From NCBI RefSeq assembly GCF_963662255.1, contig NC_085046.1:143297762-143361761 (forward strand): DNA of 64,000 nt, in the 5' to 3' direction. The notes under the pieces were generated by a model that did no database searches, was not told where the DNA came from, and saw only the letters and a program-made list of their open reading frames with translations. The DNA comes from Cinclus cinclus (Eukaryota; Chordata; Aves; Passeriformes; Cinclidae). A program made the position numbers and the translations under genes. The first letter of the stretch is position 1. Every line of letters starts with the position of its first letter. Shown here piece after piece: positions 51,617 to 60,785 of this stretch.

Positions 51617-51834
51617 CTTGCATTGCACATGAACTTTTGCTGATTGGACAGTCAGAGCCAATGTCCCTCATAAAAGATAAACTATCTGCACAGGTGATAG
51701 CTCTGCTTGGAACAACTGAAATAAAAGAAGCAGTAAAACTACCACACAGAAACAGCCCACCTTCATCTGTAGAAGATATATTTGGAAAACTTTTGGGCCA
51801 GGTTTACAATTTAATTAAGGCAGAGACTAAATGA
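51617..51834 (+). CDS. Candidate terminal coding exon, protein unidentified
   Basis: A strong acceptor-like tract (CCTTTTCTTTGGTCCTTAG) ends at 51616. From there one frame is open for about 72 codons to a TGA at 51832-51834. It would enter in phase with two bases completing a split codon. The residue mix is that of a soluble globular or helical protein, from 'HELLLIGQSEPMS' through 'SVEDIFGKLLGQVYNLIK' to 'AETK' at the C-terminus. G is enriched at codon position 1, unlike most frames around it. I do not recognise the family. No AATAAA follows closely; the first I noticed is near 53961, beyond a CR1. No partner exon is certain. It could also be a decayed exon or chance. Confidence 0.35.
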
Positions 51835-51925
51835 AAGGAGAAGAAAATATCAGCTACAATGTGTATATACTCCTACTTCCTAATCACACTGCTGAATTTG
51901 AAACACCACAATGCAACAGGGTTAA

Positions 51926-52008
51926 GAAGTGAAGCAGAAGTGAAGTGAAGTGAAGTGAAGTGAAGTGAAGTGAAGTGAAGTGAAGTGAAGTGAAGTGAAG
52001 TGAAGTGA
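51926..52008. repeat. (TGAAG)n pentanucleotide array
   Basis: About 13 perfect TGAAG units (51941-52008), preceded by imperfect AGAAGTGAAGC units. It joins directly to the 3' end of a minus-strand CR1 at the point where the CR1 terminal octamers would lie. Confidence 0.96.
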
Positions 52009-52795
52009 CCTCCGGGATCATTTGGTCCAGCCTTTCTTGGCAAAAGCACAGTCTAAACAAGATGGTCCAGCACCCTGTCCAGATGAATTCTAAAGGTGTC
52101 TGATGTCAGGGAATCCACTGCTTCCTTGGGGAGATTATTCTCATAAATTTTTCATCTTAAATCCAGTTGGACTTGTACCCATCACCCCATATCTTTTCCA
52201 TATGACTCCTTGTAAAAGAGGAGTCTGATCATTGCTTCCATCCTTTAAATACAGTAACATGGTGAAGCTGTCTCGCCCAGTCCCTCTTAAGGCTGAACAG
52301 TTCAGTTTACACACAGTGAACACACCCAGTTCTCTCAGCCTTTTCACACGTCAGGCTTTCCCCTTCCTTTGTTCATCATTGTGGCCACCCTTTGGGCTCT
52401 GCCCAGCCAGTCTACATCCTTTTTGTATAGCAGGGACCAAACCTGAATGCAGTATACCAGGCCTGGCATTCCTACTATTGCATACTAGGGCCATTGCTAG
52501 TCCTAGAATTCCATTCTGCTGTCTGAGTACAGTGGGATCATGAGTTCCCAGTCTCTGCTGGGGATGTCCTGGTCAATGCATGCCAGCTTCCTGCTGGCTG
52601 TCTCTGCCCCAGCTGTACACTAGTCACTCATTCTGAGCTTTTTGTCCACCAGGACCTCCAGGACATTTTCCATAAAGCAGCACGTCATCCAGGCAGATTC
52701 CAACCCCTGCTGCAATCCTGGATTATGTTTTCCCAGGTGCAAGACCTTGCATTTGTCTTTGTTGAATTTCATATGTTCCTGTTAACCCCCTCTTT
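52009..52795 (-). mobile_element. CR1 LINE 3' half, minus strand
   Basis: In reverse complement it gives the CR1 3' region: 'atttggtccagcctttcttg', 'aagatggtccagcaccctg', 'ccacccagttctctcagcc'-type block at 52325-52345, 'ccctttgggctctgcccag', 'gcagtataccaggcctggca', 'cttcctgctggctg', 'gtgcaagaccttgcatttg' and 'tttgttgaatttcatatg'. This is a different CR1 subfamily from the 48.3-kb copy. It is 5'-truncated with no intact ORF. Confidence 0.92.
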
Positions 52796-54749
52796 CAGCT
52801 AAACCAGGTGTGTCTGAAATTATCAGAATATACACAAGCAGTGTAAATGATACAATTACAGCACATTTAATGTCATCCAGCACAATTAGAACTGGTTAAA
52901 AGGTATATTTAAATTATTACACATTTGTTTTCAGCCTTAATTGAGCCAGTAGTAATTATTAGATTCATGTGTGTGTGTATGTGTGGTATTAAAGAACATG
53001 CCATTAAAATATGCTTTGGAAATGTCAAAAAATGCTGTTCCAGCATGGTCCAACACTGATCAGCTTCCTTGACAGCTGGAGAGTCCCACAGGAGTTTTAG
53101 TTTGAATGCTTCAGGCCCCTAATCTCTCCTGTGCATTTGATTTTCCAGATGGACAACTGTTCCAGGATATGCTATAATCTCACTTCCCCAGGGTTCAAAC
53201 AAAACAGGTCAGTGTACTTCAGTGTATTCTGAATTCCATTCAGGCCAAGACTCTGACCTACAATATAAATCCAGGTTGAGAGGCAGTGACCTTCAACTTG
53301 CATGAAGGTGGATGTCCAGAGGGCTGCAGGTTAAAACTGAATTGACACAGAATATTTCAGCTCAGTGTGATGAGCCAAATGTGTCAATTCAGGTTGACAC
53401 AACCCAAAATGAAGACAGGAGAAACATGCCAAAATTCACTCACATTATTAGTGAGCAGGCAACATTTTCTATCAAAAAAGCAACCAAATGATCCCCACAA
53501 AATTATACACTTTCTCAATTTTTTTTTTCCAGTTCCATGGTATCTGGACAGCTGGCAGAAAAAATCAGCATTCAGCATTCAGTTGGACATTTGTAGCATA
53601 GTGTTTATATATTTTTTTGATCTTTCCTGCTTTTCTAGCTTCCTCACCCTCTCAATGATACACACATTCACATACACATATACTCCCACCTTGTCATGTT
53701 GGAGAACCTCCTGTGCACTCTCCAGTCTCACCCTCTCTTTCAAGCACAAGTTCACTCACACAAACCTCTACACAGTAAAGCTTCTTTACGTTTCTTTAAC
53801 CTCTTTCTTCTAATGACAGCTAAATTGTGTAAAGTAAAAGATGGTCTCTCTGGGAACAACCGAAGTGGGGAACAACATGCAGTTCACATATCTTCTTCAT
53901 TCTTTACTGGAGAAGATTAGTGTTGTGGTGATTGTGGTGTTCCCACTGGAAGCATAAAGGAGTAATAAAGTTGTAACTACTTGCTCTATTCCTTCAACCT
54001 TGGTTTCACAAGGTTGAATCCAATCCAAATGGTATGCCTTATAAAGCATTCTTGTGCTTTTTTTCATGCCTCCCATACAGACGTCTTGGGATATCAGGAT
54101 TTCTTTTTATTTTCTTTTTTTCTTTATTTTTTTTTAATTTTTGACGTCTCTTCCCTTTCTTTATGTTTGTCAATGACAACAGAACATGAGGTAGAACAAT
54201 TAATTCAAAACCAAACTCTGTTGCATCTATAATTCCAAGAGAGCAAACAGGGTCAATATTCTGCTTTGTCTGGTTCCTGGGATGCTCCTGCAAACATACT
54301 GGTTGGTATCTTAGGAATACCTAGCTCCCAGTGTGCCCACCAAGGCTCTCACTGATGGGCTGGCAGGAAATAACACACCCCTCCTGGTCTTGCAAAGCTT
54401 ACTTCAATAAGCAAAGCTCAATTGCTATTTTCATAAGACATGTTTGGGCTCTCCTAGATGTTCATGACAGTGAGGTTCTAATCCATTGTCTCCCTGTATG
54501 GCAGTGCCAGCCTGCTACTCAGGATGACTGTCATCTCCACCATCCAAAACACTACATTGCACTCTCACTGTGGCAAAGCTGCTCATGGGATTGATAGCAG
54601 ATACTGACTGGTGCAATGAGCAAGCCCACGACAAGTAAAGCCTGTGCCATTTACATCTACTGACACTGCTGCAGCATCCAGCTCTGCAGGACAATGCCAG
54701 CTCCCACTGTGGGCTCCACCCCCAGAGCTGCAGTCTGGTCAGAAAAGAA
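52796..54749. other. Unique sequence, no gene seen
   Basis: Includes a short TG-rich patch near 52968-52987 and T-rich runs at 54100-54140. The 148-codon open frame 53367-53813 (+) is rich in Phe, Ser, Thr and Leu and runs through a CA-rich patch. I see no domain and treat it as chance. An AATAAA lies at about 53961. Confidence 0.45.
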
Positions 54750-55602
54750 CATGTTGTAAGGAATAGGGCAATGAAGGCAAGAGATCATGGCTAAGGTGAG
54801 ACCTGCTGGTCAAACTCAAGGGCAAGAAGGAAATTCACAGGCAGTGGAAGAAGGGACATGTATCCTGGGAAGAGTATAGGAATGTGGTCTGGTTGTATAG
54901 GGTTGGGGTCAGGAAGGCCAAGGTGCACTAGAGCTGAACTTGGAAAGGGATACAAAGAAAAATAAACATTTCTAGGCAAAAAAAGAAAAATATGCAGGGG
55001 TTGAGAGGAGCCCTGAAGAGAAGGAATTCCGGGTCATGGTGGATGAGAGGCTGAACATGACCCAGAAATGTGCACTTGCATCCCAGAAAGCCAAATGTGT
55101 CCTGGGCTACATCCAAAGTACCATGAGCAGCAGAGGAGGGAGAGGATTCTGCCCCTCTGCTTTGCTCTGGTGAGACCCCACCTGCCATGCTGCCTTCATC
55201 TCTGGAGCTTTGGCACAGGAGGGACATGGACCATGCTCAGAGGAAGGCCCCAAAGATGGTCAGAGGGCTGTATCACCTCTTCTGGGAGGACAGGCTGAGA
55301 CAGCTGGGTTTGTTCAGCCTGGAGAAGAGAAGGGAGACCTTGTGACATCCTTTCAGGACAAAAGGAAAGTTTTTAGCAGGGCTGTGATGACAGGAAAAGG
55401 GGTAATGGTTTTAAATTAAAAGAAAGTGTATGTAGACTAGATATAAGGAAGAAATTTTGTTATGAAGAGGTTGAAGAAACACTGTCACAGGTTGCCCAGA
55501 GAGGCAGTAGACACTCCATCCCTGGAAGGGTTCAAGGTCAGGTTGGATGGGCTCTGAGCAGCCTGATTTAGTTGAAGCTTACCAGCCCATTCTATGTTCA
55601 AG
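54750..55602 (+). mobile_element. CR1 LINE with internal deletion, plus strand
   Basis: The left part (54750-54985) is CR1 ORF2 from between the endonuclease and reverse-transcriptase domains. It reads 'LVKLKGKKEIHRQWKKGHVS' followed by 'WEEYRNVVWLYRVGVRKAKV' before stops. It then jumps at about 54985 to the CR1 3' part: 'ccgggtcatggtggatgag', 'ggctgaacatgacccag', 'gctctggtgagaccccacc', 'ggctgagacagctgggttt', 'gttcagcctggagaaga', 'ggttgcccagagaggcagt', 'tccatccctggaaggg'. The reverse-transcriptase core is missing, so the copy cannot be autonomous. The 3' terminal octamers are decayed near 55600. Confidence 0.9.
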
Positions 55603-57133
55603 TGGGATGGCAACAATAATTCAGTGTGTTTTTTTCTTCGCAGGGATGCACATTTACTTCTGATAGCCACAGATCTGTTCTTCATTTCTTTCAAAGAGTG
55701 TTCTCTCCCTTCTTCCTCCAGGCAGCCAGTATTTGCCTGGCTCAGCAGATAACACATCATATTTTAAAAACTCACTTTATAAATTCAATCCCTTGTTAAA
55801 TTTTTTAGAAATTTCATGCTTTCTAGAGCATCATGGAAGTACTTAAATTTTATCTTTTGTTTGGCAGGTTAAAACTGTTTTGTACTGGATTATAATTTAT
55901 TGTGGTCAACAGAAATAAAGTTCATTGTATTTGTCAATAAGAATCTTGTCTCCTGTCTCAATACTCTTTAAGCAGATCAAATTCCAACCTTTTTCATTCA
56001 ACACAAATACACACAAACCAGTTGATTTCTCTTTTTTAGACTGGATGCTGGAGGGTCTTAGTGATTTAGGGAATAGCCTAAAAGCTCATGCAGTGGAGAA
56101 GCTGAGTTAAGAAATAAAGAGGTTTACAAAGTATACCCCTATGCCCTGGCCCACAGCTTGTGGAATGAAGTAGGAGGCATTATGAAAAAGAGAAAACAGG
56201 TTTTAAAATTAGCAACTTACAGAAAGAGTACATGGGTGTTTGAAATGAGAATTCAGAGGGAAAATTAGTTGCTAGGCAAGATTATTGAATATCCTCCATG
56301 TTTGTTTTTTTTTAATAAGAAGGCAAAAGATATCTACTAGCCAGACCAACAGTTTGCTCTCCTTTGGAAATCCACCCTTTTCATTACCATGAACCATGGA
56401 TTTTAACATGGGTTCAATTTTGCCCATTTCTAGTGGGCCAGTTGGGGAAAGTCGAGGGTTGGGTTTTGGGGTTGAGTTTTTTGTTTATTTCTGCGTTTTG
56501 CATACTCAATTTTCTACTTGAGGCTGTTTGTAGGAATAGTGTCATGAAATACTGTCATGCTGTGGAGGAGCCAGCTCTGATGAGACACAGACTTGGGGCC
56601 ATTCTGCTGCCCACTGGTGGGTGTTCCTTGGTGCCATGCTCGGAACAGAGCCATCCTTGAAGCTATTTTTTCCCTGAATAAAAGCTGCCAAGTTTCAAGC
56701 CCATGGAAAACCTCAGCACATCAGCATCACACAGTCTGTATCCTCATTGCTGGAAAAGACAGCTCTTCTCACAGTGTGAAAGAAATTTGTTTCTCTTCTT
56801 CCTACTCTGTTCCATCCTTGAATAATGTGCCAAATGTACAGTTTCTCGTTTCATAGTACAAATCACTGCCCCAACAGGAAGGAAATTGCAAACCCCAACT
56901 CACTTAAGATAGTTTGTTTCCCAGTATTGATTGATAGATGAACACAGAGCTAAAGATAAAAAGCTGAGAGTCCTTTATGTCATTCCAAAGACCTCCCTTT
57001 TCTCCTTTTACCGTTGTAAACATCTGTAGAATGATTGAAATATATTTTGAATAACTTACTCATTATTTAGTTTTGCTTTTGTTCTCCAAATATACTAAAC
57101 TTGTCTTACTTCTTCCATTTATATTTTTGTAGC
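55603..57133. other. Unique AT-rich sequence, no gene seen
   Basis: Short open frames such as 56364-56660 (+, 98 codons) are unrecognised. No repeats were seen. Confidence 0.45.
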
Positions 57134-57340
57134 CTTGAAGGCTGCTTTACACAGAAGAAATAACCATAAAGCAATATTCAGAGGTTTACCAGAACCACAT
57201 ACATATACTTCATCTGAAGACTTTCCAATTGAGTCAAAATACATGCATAATGGAGGCATTTTAATGTACTTTTCATATGAAAGGCACAAAACAGATGAGA
57301 CAGTTTCATGCCTGCTTTCATTTAATACACTGAGGTTGAG
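57134..57340 (+). other. Weak candidate internal exon, unidentified
   Basis: A T-rich acceptor-like tract ending TTTTTGTAG (57133) is followed by an open frame beginning 'LKAALHRRNNHKAIFRGLPE'. It stays open to 57419, becoming Phe/Leu-rich towards its end. A donor-like GAG|GTCAGT lies at 57340/57341 and would cut off that hydrophobic end. No protein family is recognised. It is in the same orientation as the 51.6-kb candidate, but that one ends in a stop, so they would need alternative splicing or different transcripts. Confidence 0.15.
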
Positions 57341-57419
57341 GTCAGTGCTCTTTTATTTTCCCTTTGAAGATTTGCAGTTCTATTGGCTTTTCGTCTTTGC
57401 TCACAGTGCTCAGCCATAA

Positions 57420-58568
57420 AGATGCTTCAGAGCACCAGTTTTCTACCACAGGAGACCTGGTTCCAGCCGGGATCTAGATCACACCAGGGAGGTTAGTTGG
57501 TCTCGTCATGCTCTCTAGTGGCTGCTTCTCTGCTGAGCAGCTGCCGTGCTCCAGGGAGAACCTGCTCTGGAGCAGCAATGATGCTGCAGGACTTCACAGC
57601 CTGAGCACGACAGGAAAAACTGGAGGGTCATTTTGCCTTCATTCTAGTCCATCCTAAACCATGTCTTAATCTTTCACCTCAAAGAACCAGAGAATAAATG
57701 TCCTGATGATAGCCATACAAATTTTAAAAATAATTTCAGCTCTCCTCTTCCTGACTATAATCTCTCCATTTGAAATCTGGAGTCAATAATGATGAAACTG
57801 ACAAAAACATGGCTAAAAGTTCAAATTTTTATTTGCCTCAACCTTATAAAAAATGCAGAGAAAAGAGCTATTGAGGTGAGTGGGAAAGGTCTTACTCACT
57901 TCAGTAGGCTGTGAACCATGGGGCCAAACATAGTTCTGGTTTTCTCTGTCACTGAATTTCAGGAGTTTGCAAATTTTTATGGGGTCTTCCCAGGAACAAA
58001 GTTTTTCATGAATTTTAGAATGGTAGATATGCTGCTGAGTGTGTCCTTGAAATACAGAAATAATGTACAGAAGTTTATAATGAGAAAGATTTGGTTCAAA
58101 TTCTGAGTGACCATGCAGGTCAGAATTATTTTCTGAATAAAAAAGAAATTGCAGTAGAATAAAACTGAGACTTGGCAAACACAAATGAATCATTCTTGCT
58201 CATATCTCAAGCAGAGAGAAAGTAAACTACCACATGAAGGAGATGATAGGTTAACTTTTCGATGATAGCTTTTACTTTTTGAAGAGTTACTTCAGTTTAG
58301 TGCTAAAATACCACAAGAACAACATGGAATAGCATGGTGAGGGATTTGTTCATGGCTCCGGGCCTGAACAGTGGAATAACCCCCTTCTCCTGCCTGCTGT
58401 AGCAGCCTGTTCATACATTTTTTTTTAATGCAAGTCCACTGATGCCTTTGAGCTGCACACCCTGCCCCATTTCCATGCACAGGGGTTCTAGGGAGGCACC
58501 TGTGCTCTGCAGACTGAGACCAAACTGGCTTGTTGATTTTCTTCCCACACACTGGGGGTGATACAGTG
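57420..58568. other. Unique sequence, no gene seen
   Basis: The 126-codon minus-strand open frame at 57813-58193 has no recognisable domain. No repeat was seen. Confidence 0.45.
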
Positions 58569-58738
58569 GGGATTTAAGAGAGAAAAATAAAACTGATGCT
58601 TTCCATTTGTGGGATGTAGGTGGTCAAGAGAAACAAAAGCCCTTGCAGAAGTTTTACATGAGATACACAGATGGCTTTGGGGGTGTGGCAGACTCTGTTG
58701 ATGCTAAAAAGATGAAGGAAGCCAAAAAAGACTTGTGA
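58569..58738 (+). pseudogene. ARL4-like small-GTPase pseudogene fragment
   Basis: From 58601 the frame reads 'FHLWDVGGQEKQKPLQKF', then 'YMRYTDGFGGVADSVDAKK', then 'MKEAKKDL', ending at a TGA (58736-58738). This aligns over 45 residues with the ARL4 subfamily of ARF-like GTPases, ARL4A most closely, at about 62% identity against my memory of the family. The G3 switch motif WDVGGQE is intact. Just upstream, 'AATAAAACT' fits the preceding Asn-x-Lys-Thr part of ARL4, and GGATTTAA at 58570-58577 fits its KGFN stretch. The N-terminal P-loop and everything after the helix following G3 are absent, so it cannot make a GTPase. ARL4 coding sequence sits in one exon, so a decayed retrocopy or a duplicated scrap is equally possible. 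No poly(A) tail is visible. Confidence 0.8.
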
Positions 58739-60347
58739 CAGATGCTTTCAAGCTATGTAGTATTTAAAGAATATTGCATTAACTTTATAAATGTTATAAA
58801 TGTTTCCTAACGAAACTCAAGTTTTTGTCAGTAGCTGTGCTCCCAGACAAATAATACATGAGGTGTTTCCTTCAAGATGACAATAATGTAGGGAGGTAAT
58901 TACTGCTGTCTTAACTTTGCAACAGCTTCAAGTGGAAAATATTAAAAGCTCATTCTCCAAGGGGACTACCACACAAATCGCTAAGGCCCAAATGCAAACC
59001 TAAAAAAGCTTCAACTATTTATAAAAATAACAATGCTGACTGGAGACCGAAACGTCTTCTAATAACTCACTGTGACTAACAAGGACAAATGTTTCAGAGC
59101 TCTTGAAGTGTTGAAAGACGGGTGACCACCACGTAGATGCACTGGGTGGCTGTTTTTTTTGAGGCACATTTCCTAATCAGTTATTTTGCTCTTGGCAAAT
59201 AGTTCATAAAATTGGGAGAGCTGAAAAGGCTGGAGAAAAATGTCAGAGCAGCTATTCAGAGTGAGACTGGCAAAGGGTTGGAGGGGGTTTAGTTAAGGGC
59301 TAATTAAGAGAGGCAGCACTACGGGATCCTGGCTCAAGAGAGCTGACAAGCTGGGATACCATAAGGGAATGGAAGTGCAGTTACCTTAGAAACTGGAAAG
59401 ACAACCTTACTAAATTATTAACATATCTGAAAATTAGGAAAAACCAGTATTTCCAGTTATTAGAAAACTAGGTTCAAGGATCTCCTATTGGAAACAAAGA
59501 CAGATTTAGAAATGAGCGAGCTGAGATTTTTTTCCTTTTTCTTTGCCACAAAAAGGGAAGGTCTCCAGGAAAGACCCAAACAGTATTTTTTTTTCTTTAA
59601 ACTCACATAAATTAAAGTGTTTCCTTCCTATACATATCTCCTCTTTTTACTGACCTCCTGGATTTTTTCCCCCTATTCTTCTTCTCTCAGTTCAGTTTAT
59701 TTGGGATAGGCTCCAAAAATCTTGACTATATGTAGAATTGACCAGACCAAACCAAACCAGGGAAGAACTGCAAGTCCTTTTTGGCCTTTGGCCAGGAAGG
59801 TTCTCCTCCAAGAAGATGCTTTGGGCAGCACTTCCACCTTGGAGAATACTAAATGCTGTGAAATCAGGAGACCATTAAAACCTTTGAAATTATAAAAGAG
59901 CTATGTTAAATTTGTTCATAAAAATAGAGTTAACTTTAGAAGGAGAGAAATGTTACATCCAACCTTCAGGTATCTTCCCAAACAGGAAGGTATTCTTCCT
60001 AAGAGATAGTTTGATACTGGAAAAGTTGATTTTTCATTGCTTATCATGTTTAAAATAGTTCTAGAAATTTTGCATTGTGAAAATGAGTTTATGAGCTAAT
60101 AAATGAGGATGTGCTGACAGATTTTTCCACTCAAGACCAAATATTCAAAAACTTGTGAAAGAGAATTGCCCCTCCTTAAAGCCCGTTTGATGCCCAACTA
60201 CCTCACTGGGAAACCTAAAACTAAGAGGATTGATATAAAACCTGTTTTGGGCCAGTCATGTAGGACTGAAATTCTTAAGGGGAAAAATGGACAGAGGAAG
60301 GCATGTTTCTGCATGAGAAACACTGGGCTGATCATCAACCAACCAAT
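58739..60347. other. Unique AT-rich sequence, no gene seen
   Basis: A small CpG-containing patch lies at 58970-59130. Open frames such as 60166-60357 are unrecognised. No repeat family was seen. Confidence 0.45.
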
Positions 60348-60384
60348 AAGTAAATAAATAAGTAAATAAATAAATAAATAAATA
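60348..60384. repeat. (TAAA)n microsatellite
   Basis: About nine TAAA units with TAAG interruptions near the left end. Confidence 0.95.
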
Positions 60385-60750
60385 TTTGCTTGGAAATGTT
60401 ATCATAGCTGGATGTGTCATGCTGGAAAGTCCACACTCCGAGTGTCTCTATCTTAAAGAAGAGTCAGTGCATGAGTGTGCATCCTTCTGCCAATGAGTCA
60501 CCTGCAGGATTTGTCATTCAGTTGCAGTATTGGGGAAAGGGGCAAATCCAATTTATCATGGGCAGGATTATTGTAATGACATCATTTGGGCAAATAATTC
60601 CAAATGTTGTGCCTGGAGCAGTGGATAGCTATATCATTCACTGGTAATTTCTCTTCCTTCCTTGCCTGCTGGATGCATGTTTACAAAAGCTAATTAGAGT
60701 GGACTGTGTTATTTACAGTGTTAGACTTCAGAATGAAAAAGCTTACTGTA

Positions 60751-60785
60751 TAATCTCTGCCTCGATTGTGTTCGAGCAGAGATTA
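60751..60785. other. Strong short inverted repeat / hairpin
   Basis: Left arm TAATCTCTGCCTCGA, 6-nt loop TTGTGT, right arm TCGAGCAGAGATTA. Fourteen base pairs form with a single bulged C. The arms do not extend further outward, so it is shorter than a usual microRNA precursor. It lies in unique sequence with no repeat family adjoining. Confidence 0.9.

Noticed and set aside
51926..52008. CRISPR-like or satellite array
   Set aside because: The 5-bp units are perfect, without spacers. It is a simple microsatellite.
53367..53813. 148-codon open frame on the + strand
   Set aside because: Phe/Ser/Thr-rich, crossing a CA-rich stretch and a T run. No domain, splice or start evidence.
60751..60785. 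MicroRNA precursor
   Set aside because: The paired arms are only 14-15 nt and do not extend outward, too short for a usual precursor stem.
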